A stretch of 11,274 nt of DNA from JBMCWH01 sp048621635 (GCA_048621635.1 JBMCWH010000019.1:1-11274); one strand, 5' to 3'. Counted from the stretch's first letter, positions 1 through 7,068 are shown. The notes: generated by a model not told the origin, from the sequence alone. A program made the numbers and translations.

Positions 1-26
1 TGTTCATTTGCAAACATTTTCAACAC

Positions 27-76
27 CTTGAACAAGTGAGCGAAGCGAACGATTGAACAACTTCAACATTTTCAAC
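27..76 (+). repeat. Dispersed repeat copy A1 (TTGAACAA element)
   Basis: This 50-bp stretch contains two TTGAACAA words around a GAGCGAAGCGAA core and ends in TTCAACATTTTCAAC. It matches 9546-9595 in the same orientation at 43 of 50 positions without a gap, by my own alignment. It has no convincing coding potential. The short inverted repeat TTCAA/TTGAA at 20-33 overlaps its left edge. The function is unknown. It belongs to a composite repeat region upstream of infC that is mirrored upstream of rsmD. Confidence 0.8.
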
Positions 77-94
77 AAATGCGCAAAATGTAAA

Positions 95-118
95 TGATTG
101 AGTGATTAGGTGATTCTA
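95..118 (+). repeat. Short tandem repeat, 8-bp period
   Basis: Three imperfect units follow one another: TGATTGAG, TGATTAGG and TGATTCTA. The period is 8 bp rather than the 7 bp seen elsewhere in the window. It lies in the noncoding leader between dispersed copies A1 and A2. Confidence 0.6.
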
Positions 119-121
119 AAC

Positions 122-139
122 GCTTAATGCTAACTACTT
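122..139 (-). repeat. Inverted, shortened copy of the 9372-9403 heptamer array
   Basis: Read on the minus strand, these 18 bases equal AAGTAGTTAG followed by CATTAAGC. At 9372-9403 the same two blocks are separated by exactly 14 extra bases, which is two heptamer units. The two sites are therefore the same element in opposite orientations with a copy-number difference of two units. Confidence 0.7.
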
Positions 140-153
140 ACTTGTCTCTCTTT

Positions 154-181
154 ATTCGAAAATCAGCTAATCAATATTCAT
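154..181 (+). repeat. Dispersed repeat copy A2, heptamer type
   Basis: ATTCGAA is followed by the period-7 units AATCAGC, TAATCAA and TATTCAT. The same string occurs upstream of rsmD at 9632-9666 with one additional heptamer, so the lengths are 28 and 35 bp. It ends just before the infC promoter. Confidence 0.7.
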
Positions 182-185
182 CTTT

Positions 186-202
186 CCTTGCCAAAAGCAA
201 GG
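186..202 (+). promoter_or_regulatory. Perfect inverted repeat overlapping the infC -35 box
   Basis: CCTTGC at 186-191 and GCAAGG at 197-202 form a perfect 6-bp inverted repeat with a 5-base spacer. The left arm and loop cover the -35 hexamer at 188-193. It lies upstream of the predicted transcription start, so it would act as DNA (an operator) rather than as an RNA leader. No T-run follows, so it is not an intrinsic terminator. A regulatory role is inference only. Confidence 0.4.
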
Positions 203-216
203 CAACATGCTATCAT
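188..216 (+). promoter_or_regulatory. Sigma70-type extended -10 promoter of the infC operon
   Basis: The -35 box TTGCCA (188-193) and the -10 box TATCAT (211-216) are each one base from consensus and are separated by the ideal 17 bp. TGC directly before the -10 makes it an extended -10. The predicted start of transcription falls near 222-225, only about 4-7 bases before the GTG chosen for infC, so the operon mRNA should be nearly leaderless. This placement also argues against any infC start upstream of 229. Confidence 0.75.
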
Positions 217-228
217 AGCTGCCACAGA

Positions 229-738
229 GTGAGAAGAAAATATTACCAAATTAACCAAAATATAAAAATAGATAAACTACGGGTAATTGATTCTGATGGA
301 GAAAACCTAGGAATCATGGATCGTAAAGAGGCTCTGAAAAAGGCAAGAGAGGAAAATCTAGATCTTGTACTTATAACAAAAAAGGCTGATCCTCCCGTCG
401 CAAAAATATTAGATTTCCACAAATTTATTACTGAAAAGAAGGACACACGCCGCGAAAAGGAAAAGAAAGAAAAGGCGCAGGAAGGAAAAACATTAAGAAT
501 CGGGCCTAATATTGGGGAAAACGATTTGAAAATCAAAATTAACCGAGCACGAGAATTCTTTGCTGAAGGAAACTACGTAACTTTTGAAATGTTGTTCAAA
601 GGGAGAATGATTAGCCATCCGAAAATTGGCAAAGAAAAATTGGAAAAAATAAAGGAAGAATTAAGTGAAGAAACTGAAGTGGAGAAAGATACCACACGCA
701 AAGGAAGAATAATGACACTTGTTCTTAGACCAAAATAA
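229..738 (+). CDS. infC: Translation initiation factor IF-3
   Basis: IF-3 binds the 30S subunit, keeps it apart from 50S and checks the start-codon/initiator-tRNA match. From GTG 229 the protein has 169 residues, normal for the family. The N-domain begins at INQNIKIDKLRVID (from residue 8) and includes ADPPVAKILD (53-62). A charged linker helix (about 64-86) follows, then the C-domain with KTLRIGPNI and FKGRMISHP (123-131). The frame is open back to ATG 127, but those 34 extra codons have no IF-3 similarity and contain the promoter, so I chose GTG 229. ATT at 250 is a less likely alternative. No Shine-Dalgarno sequence is visible. It is the first gene of the operon, one base before rplT, with no rpmI between them. 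Confidence 0.95.
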   Translation: MRRKYYQINQNIKIDKLRVIDSDGENLGIMDRKEALKKAREENLDLVLITKKADPPVAKILDFHKFITEKKDTRREKEKKEKAQEGKTLRIGPNIGENDLKIKINRAREFFAEGNYVTFEMLFKGRMISHPKIGKEKLEKIKEELSEETEVEKDTTRKGRIMTLVLRPK

Positions 739-739
739 T

Positions 740-1084
740 ATGCCAAGATCAACTACAGGCCCACAACGGGGCCGCAGACACAAGAAAATACTTAAGAAAA
801 CAAAAGGTTACAAAGGAACCCGCTCAAAGCTTATTAAGCGGGCAAAGGAGGCTTATCTCCGAGCAGGCGAGCATGCTTTTGCAGGAAGAAAATTACGCAA
901 ACGAGACTTCCGAAAACTTTGGATACAGCGAATAAATGCAGCACTAACCCCGCACAATCTTCCTTACAGCAAATTTATACACTTACTTAAAGAAAACGAC
1001 ATCAATCTCAACAGAAAAATGCTGGCTGAAATTGCTGCCCGGGATAGAGAAACCTTCGATAAAATTGTAGAAGAAATCAAATAA
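740..1084 (+). CDS. rplT: 50S ribosomal protein L20
   Basis: L20 is an early assembly protein of the large subunit that binds 23S rRNA. The 114-residue product has the usual length. It shows the basic N-terminal tail with RRHKKILKKTKGYKG (12-26), the RKRDFRKLWIQRINA helix (53-67) and the C-terminal NRKMLAEIA block (91-99). The start is the ATG one base after the infC stop; an upstream in-frame ATG at 719 would overlap infC and add seven residues foreign to the family. No Shine-Dalgarno sequence is seen, so translation is probably coupled to infC. In bacteria such as E. coli L20 represses its own operon through a leader or rpmI-proximal RNA structure. Neither an adequate leader nor rpmI is present here. 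Confidence 0.95.
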   Translation: MPRSTTGPQRGRRHKKILKKTKGYKGTRSKLIKRAKEAYLRAGEHAFAGRKLRKRDFRKLWIQRINAALTPHNLPYSKFIHLLKENDINLNRKMLAEIAARDRETFDKIVEEIK

Positions 1085-1096
1085 TAACAAAATGCC

Positions 1097-2152
1097 ATGG
1101 AAGAGAAAATCGAAAATATTGCCAACAAATTCCAAGAAAAACTAGCCTCCACCACAAACCACAAAACTCTGCAAAAACTAAAAAAACAAATTTTAGGCAA
1201 GGACGGAGCTATTTCTGAACTAACTAGTCAATTGGGTACTCTAAAACCGGAGGAAAGAAAAAAATGGGGACAAAAGATAAACCAACTTAAAGAAAAGCTT
1301 GCTCAGAAAATAGAAGAAAAAGAAAACCTGCTCGCGGAAAAGAAACCAAGTTTTAAACAGGAATGGCTAGACATTTCCTTACCCGGCGAACCACCTGAAT
1401 TAGGACATCTACACCCTATAACCCAAACCATTTACCAAATAGAAAAAATTTTCCATCGGCTGGGGTTTGTACGTCGGAGATATCCAGAAGTGGAAACGGA
1501 CTGGTACGCATTTGAAAGCTTAAACATGCCTGAAAACCACCCCGCAAGGGATGAATGGGAAACATTCTACATAGACGGGAAGCGGAAGGCGGAAGGCGGA
1601 AGGCGGAAAGAGAAAAACACCGCTTTGGTGCTAACTCCGCACACATCTAGTGGTCAGGTAAGAGAGATGCAAAAATACGGAGCACCAATCAGGATGATTA
1701 ACATCTCCCGCTGCGACCGGCGCCAAGCAGACATCAGCCATGCACCAACATTTTATCAATTCGAAGGCTTAGTAATAGATAAGAATATAAATATTACTCA
1801 TCTAAAGGGAACTCTAGACTTTTTTGTCCGCGAATACTTCGGAAAGGACAGAACATACCGACTAAGACCCTATGACTTCCGCTTTACAGAACCTTCTTTT
1901 GAAATCGATGTATCTTGCGCATTGTGCGACGGAAAAGGATGCCGCTATTGCTTCGGTGGTTGGTCGGAATTGGGCGGAGCAGGAATGGTTCATCCCGAAG
2001 TACTTAAAAATGGAAACCTGGACCCCGAAAAAGTTAGCGGATTTGCCTTCGGCTGGGGAGTGGAACGCGTATTCCTAATGAACTCTAACCTAAATATTGA
2101 CGATCTTCGCGTATTGTACCAAAACAAGACCCATTTTCTGGAGCAATTCTGA
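1097..2152 (+). CDS. pheS: Phenylalanyl-tRNA synthetase alpha subunit
   Basis: PheS is the catalytic subunit of the (alpha-beta)2 enzyme that charges tRNA-Phe. In the 351 residues, an N-terminal coiled coil for tRNA contact spans about 1-85. Class II motif 1 lies near 106-124, the HPARDEWETFYID segment at 148-160, motif 2 near 196-225 and motif 3 at SGFAFGWGVERV (314-325). Two features are odd. Residues 161-174 (GKRKAEGGRRKEKN) are an insertion encoded by four 7-bp repeats, in a loop before the conserved TPHTSSGQVR. Cysteines 274, 277, 282 and 285 form a CxxCx4CxxC knuckle, probably metal-binding, just before the GGAGMVHP block. It starts 12 bp after rplT without a visible Shine-Dalgarno sequence and ends in TGA, overlapping pheT by one base. 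Confidence 0.95.
   Translation: MEEKIENIANKFQEKLASTTNHKTLQKLKKQILGKDGAISELTSQLGTLKPEERKKWGQKINQLKEKLAQKIEEKENLLAEKKPSFKQEWLDISLPGEPPELGHLHPITQTIYQIEKIFHRLGFVRRRYPEVETDWYAFESLNMPENHPARDEWETFYIDGKRKAEGGRRKEKNTALVLTPHTSSGQVREMQKYGAPIRMINISRCDRRQADISHAPTFYQFEGLVIDKNINITHLKGTLDFFVREYFGKDRTYRLRPYDFRFTEPSFEIDVSCALCDGKGCRYCFGGWSELGGAGMVHPEVLKNGNLDPEKVSGFAFGWGVERVFLMNSNLNIDDLRVLYQNKTHFLEQF
1583..1610 (+). repeat. In-frame heptamer tandem repeat inside pheS
   Basis: Four contiguous 7-bp units are present: CGGAAGG three times and then CGGAAAG. They encode RKAEGGRRK plus part of the next codon. Because 7 is not a multiple of 3, gain or loss of one unit would frameshift pheS. The unit family recurs in recG at 8294-8321 and 8666-8693. 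Confidence 0.9.
2140..2143 (+). promoter_or_regulatory. Shine-Dalgarno sequence of pheT
   Basis: GGAG lies 8 bases before the pheT ATG, inside the last codons of pheS. Together with the TGATG stop/start overlap it indicates coupled translation, which would balance the two subunits. It is one of only two credible Shine-Dalgarno sites in the window. Confidence 0.6.
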
Positions 2153-4221
2153 TGAATATTATAATTCCTAAAACATGGCTGTTAGACTTCTTGGACACGG
2201 AAGCTTCAACAAAAGAAATAAGTAAATATTTATCCTTATGCGGTTTTTCCGTGGAAGATACTAAGGAAACTGGTAAAGACACATTGTTCGAAATTGAGAT
2301 CACTCCTAACCGTCCGGATGCACTTTCTGTTTTGGGGATTGCCCGCGAATTAGGCACTATACTTCCTCGTTTTGGTCTAAAAACCAAATTCGAAGATACT
2401 GTTGCTCCCTTAAAGTTGGAGCCTGAAACCAAAACACTTCCCTTAAAGATAAATATAGAAAAACCAGAACTAGCGCCCCGCTTTACCGCCCTGGTTTTAG
2501 ACAATATTAATGTCAAACCCTCCACACAAAAAGTCCAAAATAGGCTTAGTGCAGTAGGAATACGCCCGTTAAACAATGCTATCGACGTCACTAACTACCT
2601 TATGATTGAGCGCGGCCAGCCAATGCATATTTTTGACTATGACAAAATAAAAGGCACGGAAATGAATTTAAGAGAAAGTAGGGAAGGGGAGAGCATAGTA
2701 ACTCTGGACGGGGTAGAAAGAAATCTCCCTTCGGGAACTATAGTGATCCAAGATCGCGAACGGTTAATTGACCTTTGCGGAATTAGGGGAGGAAAAAACT
2801 CCGGTGTTAGCAAACAAACCGAACGAGTAGTGCTATTTGTGCAAATCTACAATCCATTAAAAATCCGTACCATTACCAAAAAAATAAGTTTTCGCACAGA
2901 AGCTGCAACTAGGTTTGAAAAAGGTATGGACCCCCAAGGAGTTATTCCTGCACTAACACAGGCTGTTCACTACCTAAAACAAGAAGCGAATGCAAAAATA
3001 GCTAGCCAGCTAATAGACATAGAAAACAAAAAATACAAGCCGCATCAAGTCACAGTAACAAAAAATCAAATCCAAAAATACTTGGGAACGGAATTACAGA
3101 CAAACAAATGCACTAAAATTCTGGAAAATCTAGGTTTTGAATTCAATATTGAAGACAACACCATCACAGCTACAGTCCCTTCCTGGCGAGCTGAAGATAT
3201 TGAAATTTACCCTGATTTGATCGAAGAAATCGCTCGCATCTACGGCTACCAAAACTTACCTGTAAACCTCCCCCCACTGCCAGAAAAATTACATTACGAA
3301 GAACCTACTTTTAAACAGGAAAAGCAAATTCGCACAGCAATGCAAGGAGGCGGCTTTTTAGAAACATACCATTACACCTTAACTAGTAAAGAAACACTGG
3401 TTAAATCCGAAATGGAGCTTAATAAAAGCATTTTAGAGCTCAAAAACCCTCTCACAGACGACCTCACTCATTTACGTCCTTCTTTGCTACCTCAAATGTT
3501 GGAAACAGTAGCTCAAAACCAATTCTCAAGGGAAAAGTTAAAACTGTTCAAAATTAACCGGGTATTCAATACGCACCCAAAGAAGACCCTTCCCACCGAA
3601 ACACAAATGCTAAGCGCAGTAATATACACCCAAGAGGAAAAAGGCAACACCCACTTTTTTAGATTAAAAGGAATCCTGCAAAGAATTGCGAAGGAATTGA
3701 ATACAAAACTGCGCTTCTCCCCAGTAAAAAAAACCTATCTCTGGCAGGCACAGAAAACCGCAGAAATTTTTGCAGGCGAAGACAAACTGGGGAAGGTCGG
3801 CCAAATTAAAAGTATGGTAACAGAAAATTTCGAAATCAAAGGAGAAATTTACGCAACAGAAATAAACCTTGAAAAATTATTAAAACATGCTAATCCCAGG
3901 ATAACTTACCACCCAGAACCAGAATTTCCCCCAATAATCGAAGATCTAACCTTTTTAGTAAGTGACAGAACTTTAATAGGAGAAACTATTAACAAATTGG
4001 AAGAAAGATATAAAGAAAAGCATACAAAACTAACAATTAAGGTTAAAGATATTTATCAGGATAAAAAACTAAAGGAAGCTGAGCAAAAAGCTGTTACTTT
4101 CAATATACGCTATTACTCGGAAGAAAAAAACCTAAGAGACGAAGATATCCAACCAATAAGAAAAGAAATAATTAGCTGGATGAAAGAAGCTGTCAATGCC
4201 AAACTCCGTGGCAAAATTTAA
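2152..4221 (+). CDS. pheT: Phenylalanyl-tRNA synthetase beta subunit, short form
   Basis: PheT partners PheS, carries the editing site for misacylated Tyr-tRNA-Phe and binds the tRNA. At 689 residues it is about 100 shorter than the E. coli protein (795). The B1 start MNIIIPKTWLLDFL runs at about residue 37-45 directly into FEIEITPNRPDAL (46-58), so the OB-fold tRNA-binding domain normally between them is absent. The B3/B4 editing domain follows (about 110-290, with DVTNYLMIERGQPMHIFD at 145-162). Next come the B5 domain (about 300-372, with TVPSWRAEDI), the degenerate synthetase core (about 385-590), and the C-terminal ferredoxin-fold anticodon-binding domain from FPPIIEDLTFLV (592). It begins in the stop codon of pheS and is the last gene of the operon. 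Confidence 0.95.
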   Translation: MNIIIPKTWLLDFLDTEASTKEISKYLSLCGFSVEDTKETGKDTLFEIEITPNRPDALSVLGIARELGTILPRFGLKTKFEDTVAPLKLEPETKTLPLKINIEKPELAPRFTALVLDNINVKPSTQKVQNRLSAVGIRPLNNAIDVTNYLMIERGQPMHIFDYDKIKGTEMNLRESREGESIVTLDGVERNLPSGTIVIQDRERLIDLCGIRGGKNSGVSKQTERVVLFVQIYNPLKIRTITKKISFRTEAATRFEKGMDPQGVIPALTQAVHYLKQEANAKIASQLIDIENKKYKPHQVTVTKNQIQKYLGTELQTNKCTKILENLGFEFNIEDNTITATVPSWRAEDIEIYPDLIEEIARIYGYQNLPVNLPPLPEKLHYEEPTFKQEKQIRTAMQGGGFLETYHYTLTSKETLVKSEMELNKSILELKNPLTDDLTHLRPSLLPQMLETVAQNQFSREKLKLFKINRVFNTHPKKTLPTETQMLSAVIYTQEEKGNTHFFRLKGILQRIAKELNTKLRFSPVKKTYLWQAQKTAEIFAGEDKLGKVGQIKSMVTENFEIKGEIYATEINLEKLLKHANPRITYHPEPEFPPIIEDLTFLVSDRTLIGETINKLEERYKEKHTKLTIKVKDIYQDKKLKEAEQKAVTFNIRYYSEEKNLRDEDIQPIRKEIISWMKEAVNAKLRGKI

Positions 4222-4228
4222 AATTGGC

Positions 4229-6823
4229 TTAATCCTTTTCTTCAATTGTAATTGTCTTCTTAGTTTCTCCCACATTACCTCCTGAATCATAAGCTTTGAT
4301 CTTTAACTCGTGTTCACCAATATCATCTTCCGTAAGCTCAAAATCCTTTTCATAAGGAGAACTGGTAACAGAATCGCCAACCTGTTCACCATCTAAATAG
4401 AAAACAACTTTGTTAACAGAATAAGGAGTAATTACTTCCACCTTAGAGTTAAATTCTAGGGGAAGTTTATCCGCCTCCGGGTCGATAATTTTGACCCAAG
4501 GCTCTTCTTTGTCATCCGGATGGAAATACCGTTCCGATTCTTCTTCTGGCGGATGGTATTTATCATCATCACCGTATTGCTCCTCCACCCAGGTATCAAC
4601 AGATTCCTGCCATTCAGGCAGCTGAGCTTGGAAATCAATAAATACTTTCTTTTCTGTTTCTCCTGCTGCTTCACAAGCCTCCGAAGCCAATTTACCATCT
4701 GGTTCGCAAATTTCTAACAGTTGATGAAATTCACAACGTTCAATAGGCACTGTACCATCAATAAAATATTCGTTGTAAGTATCACATTCATCAACATAAT
4801 CCTCGTGATTACACCAACTGTTGGGAGTTTTACCGGAAAGCCGGCAAACAGTTTCTTCCACCACACCTTCTGGTTTCTCAAACGGTTCGTTTTCCTTCTC
4901 CTCCAACAACGCTTTCATTGCTCTATTCCATATCTGGGAAGCGCCCACCGAACCAGAAGAGATATAACCCATAGGAGAATTATCATTATTACCCACCCAT
5001 ACCCCCACAGCTAAAGACTTAGTGTAACCAACAGTCCAGTTATCAATCATGTCATTAGTAGTCCCTGTTTTCACAGCCACAGAATAACCAGGAATATGCA
5101 AATAACTCCAAGGACCAAAAATAGGTGTCCTGGCAGCATTATCGGAAAGAATATCAGAAATTAGAAAGGCTGTTTCTTCAGAAAGAACTCGCCGTCCTTC
5201 AGAAGGAGAAAATTTTTCCAAAACACGATCATGAGAATCAGTAACTTTTAATATTGCTTGTGGATCTCGATAATTACCCTCCGCAGCAAAAACAGAATAA
5301 GCATTAGTTAGCTCCAACAAAGTTACCTCACCCCCACCCAGGGTAAGCGCTAAACCATACCGAGAAGGATCATCAAAAGTAGATATCCCCATTTTTTTCG
5401 CTGTGTCTAGCATAGAATCCACACCTACTAATTTAAGTAGCTTCACAGCTACTACATTTATTGAATTAGCTAAAGTAGAACGCAAAGGCAGCGGCCCTCG
5501 ATATTTCCCATCGTAATTTCCCGGACAATACTCTTGCTGTCCAGCACCTCCAGGAAAACAAGTAGGAACATCAAAAAGAACTGTTGCCGGAGTATAGCCT
5601 TGCTCAAAAGCCGTAGCGTAGGTAATGGGTTTAATAGAAGAACCAGGTTGGCGAGGACGAAGAGTTACATTTACCTGACCATCGTAATTCTCGTCAAAGA
5701 AGTCTCGAGAACCGACCATTGCCAAGAGCTCTCCTGTCCTTGGATCAATTACTACCAACGCTCCGTTACCAATTTTATATTTCTGCGCGTTCATCACTTC
5801 CTCTCTAACAATTTGCTGTAACCGCTGCTGCATCTCTAAATCCAAGGTAGTACGAACTTGCAAACCACTGCGAGCAATCAAATCTTCTCCGAACCGGTTT
5901 CCTAACAACTCCTTTACGTACATAACAAAATGGGGAGCTTTAAATTCTCCTCCCGGAGGAGCGTAAGTGAGCTCAACATCTTTTGCTTGTTCTGCTCTAT
6001 CCTCTTCTAAATAATGGCGCTGACCATCCACTCCTACCCAACCACGGGTAGCCATCAAATACAAAACATACTTGCGCCTGTTCTCCGCTCTTTCAGGGTC
6101 AGAACCATAAGGAGAATAGCGAGATGGTGCCTGAGAAAGACCAGCCAAAAAAGCAGATTGAGCTAAATTCACATCTTTAGCCGACTTACGAAAATAAGCT
6201 TGTGCGGCAGCTTCTACACCGTAAAGTTGCCCACCATAGGGAGCTTCATTTAAATACATTTCCAAAATCTCATCTTTACTATATTTTCTTTCAATTTGTA
6301 ACGCTAACACAAACTCTTTTATCTTCCTCGTCAAGGTACGTTCAGAACTAATCAAAGTGTTGCGCACAAGCTGTTGGGTAATAGTAGAACCTCCTTGCAG
6401 TTCTCGGTGCACAGCAATATTGTAAACTGCTCTAGCAATACCAATTAAATCAAACCCTTGATGTGAGTAAAAATCAGCATCTTCCGCAGCCAAGGTAGCG
6501 TGGACTAAATCTTCCGGCAAATCACCCAAACGGACAAGTGTCCTGTTTTGATCTTCATGAACATCGTATAAAAGTTTGCCATTGCGATCATAAATTCGGG
6601 TAGAAAGCGAGCGTTCGCGGTTAACAAGCTTTCCCGGCTGGGGGAGATCCTTAGAATAGTAAAGAAATACCCCCAAAAGAGCAAAAGATCCCAGAACAAA
6701 CAAGATAAACAAAACAGAGGCACCCACCGCCGCTATCTGCAAGAAACTCCGCTGAGAGTTTTTCACTCGCCGCCGCTTAAAGGAGTTAAACCGATGATTA
6801 AACAAAGAGGAACTTCTAAACAT
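4229..6823 (-). CDS. Class A penicillin-binding protein (transglycosylase/transpeptidase, PBP1A type)
   Basis: This bifunctional enzyme polymerises and crosslinks peptidoglycan outside the membrane. From ATG 6823 it has 864 residues. A basic cytoplasmic tail (KRRR at 16-19) and one transmembrane helix (about 28-56) come first. The GT51 glycosyltransferase follows, with EDADFYSHQGFD (catalytic Glu114) and GGSTITQQLVRN (144-155). The transpeptidase has SSIK (395-398, nucleophile Ser395), SIN (454-456) and KTG (585-587). The tail holds six cysteines between 660 and 716, an acidic stretch and a C-terminal Ig-like domain (about 785-862). The frame is open 21 codons further to a TTG at 6886, but an extended -10 promoter lies in that stretch, so I prefer ATG 6823. 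It is convergent with pheT, 7 bp apart. Confidence 0.93.
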   Translation of the reverse strand: MFRSSSLFNHRFNSFKRRRVKNSQRSFLQIAAVGASVLFILFVLGSFALLGVFLYYSKDLPQPGKLVNRERSLSTRIYDRNGKLLYDVHEDQNRTLVRLGDLPEDLVHATLAAEDADFYSHQGFDLIGIARAVYNIAVHRELQGGSTITQQLVRNTLISSERTLTRKIKEFVLALQIERKYSKDEILEMYLNEAPYGGQLYGVEAAAQAYFRKSAKDVNLAQSAFLAGLSQAPSRYSPYGSDPERAENRRKYVLYLMATRGWVGVDGQRHYLEEDRAEQAKDVELTYAPPGGEFKAPHFVMYVKELLGNRFGEDLIARSGLQVRTTLDLEMQQRLQQIVREEVMNAQKYKIGNGALVVIDPRTGELLAMVGSRDFFDENYDGQVNVTLRPRQPGSSIKPITYATAFEQGYTPATVLFDVPTCFPGGAGQQEYCPGNYDGKYRGPLPLRSTLANSINVVAVKLLKLVGVDSMLDTAKKMGISTFDDPSRYGLALTLGGGEVTLLELTNAYSVFAAEGNYRDPQAILKVTDSHDRVLEKFSPSEGRRVLSEETAFLISDILSDNAARTPIFGPWSYLHIPGYSVAVKTGTTNDMIDNWTVGYTKSLAVGVWVGNNDNSPMGYISSGSVGASQIWNRAMKALLEEKENEPFEKPEGVVEETVCRLSGKTPNSWCNHEDYVDECDTYNEYFIDGTVPIERCEFHQLLEICEPDGKLASEACEAAGETEKKVFIDFQAQLPEWQESVDTWVEEQYGDDDKYHPPEEESERYFHPDDKEEPWVKIIDPEADKLPLEFNSKVEVITPYSVNKVVFYLDGEQVGDSVTSSPYEKDFELTEDDIGEHELKIKAYDSGGNVGETKKTITIEEKD

Positions 6824-6833
6824 GACAAACACA

Positions 6834-6862
6834 ATTATAACAAAAAGAAAACCAGGGGTCAT
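6834..6862 (-). promoter_or_regulatory. Extended -10 promoter of the PBP gene
   Basis: On the minus strand a perfect TATAAT (6839 down to 6834) is preceded by TGT, giving a textbook extended -10. ATGACC lies 17 bp upstream (6862 to 6857) and matches 4 of 6 bases of the -35 consensus. Ten bases separate the -10 from ATG 6823, predicting an mRNA with only a few leader bases. Confidence 0.65.
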
Positions 6863-7030
6863 CCACAAATCAATAAAAAATAACAAAGATAAGGAACTGA
6901 TAGCAAAAAAAAAAACAAAACCTAGCCAAAAGGAAGGCTGTAACCCAGGTTGGTTAAAGCTAAACTAAAAAATCTTGAAAAAACCAAATTTGAAGTTAGG
7001 GCTGTTTTGATCGCCTAGGCAAAAACATGC
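6863..7030. other. AT-rich divergent intergenic region
   Basis: The space between the PBP promoter and the promoter of the small ORF is A-rich and shows no gene. The only noticeable motif is the perfect 8-bp palindrome GCCTAGGC at 7013-7020. Just before it, TTGATC at 7007-7012 could pair with TGC-TACAAA (7028-7036) as a weaker alternative promoter for the rightward genes. Confidence 0.4.
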
Positions 7031-7059
7031 TACAAACAATTACATTTCTGTGCTATCCT
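7031..7059 (+). promoter_or_regulatory. Extended -10 promoter of the small ORF and recG
   Basis: TGC followed by TATCCT (7054-7059) forms an extended -10. The 17-bp upstream position holds TACAAA, a poor -35, as is common for extended -10 promoters. Only nine bases separate the -10 from the ATG at 7069, so transcription probably starts within about 0-3 bases of the coding sequence. Confidence 0.55.
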
Positions 7060-7068
7060 GAATTAACA

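Noticed and set aside
127..228. N-terminal extension of IF-3 from ATG 127
   Set aside because: It contains dispersed repeat copies and the promoter, has no similarity to IF-3, and GTG 229 gives the normal family length.
1..228. L20 autoregulatory leader or T-box for pheST
   Set aside because: The predicted transcription start is within a few bases of infC, leaving no RNA leader, and no T-box specifier or antiterminator pattern is seen.
2150..2152. UGA recoded as glycine (as in Gracilibacteria/SR1)
   Set aside because: TGA ends pheS exactly at the family's C-terminus with pheT starting inside it, and no other gene needs an in-frame TGA.
2085..2591. 168-codon minus-strand ORF over the pheS/pheT junction
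   Set aside because: It lies opposite two clearly coding frames, and its composition and sequence show no family features, so it is an antisense shadow.
4197..4213. Bidirectional terminator between pheT and the PBP gene
   Set aside because: TGCCA/TGGCA forms only a 5-bp stem and no T-run follows on either strand.
4721..5014. Plus-strand ORFs inside the PBP gene (also 5534-5821)
   Set aside because: They are antisense to the conserved transpeptidase coding region, with no initiation signals.
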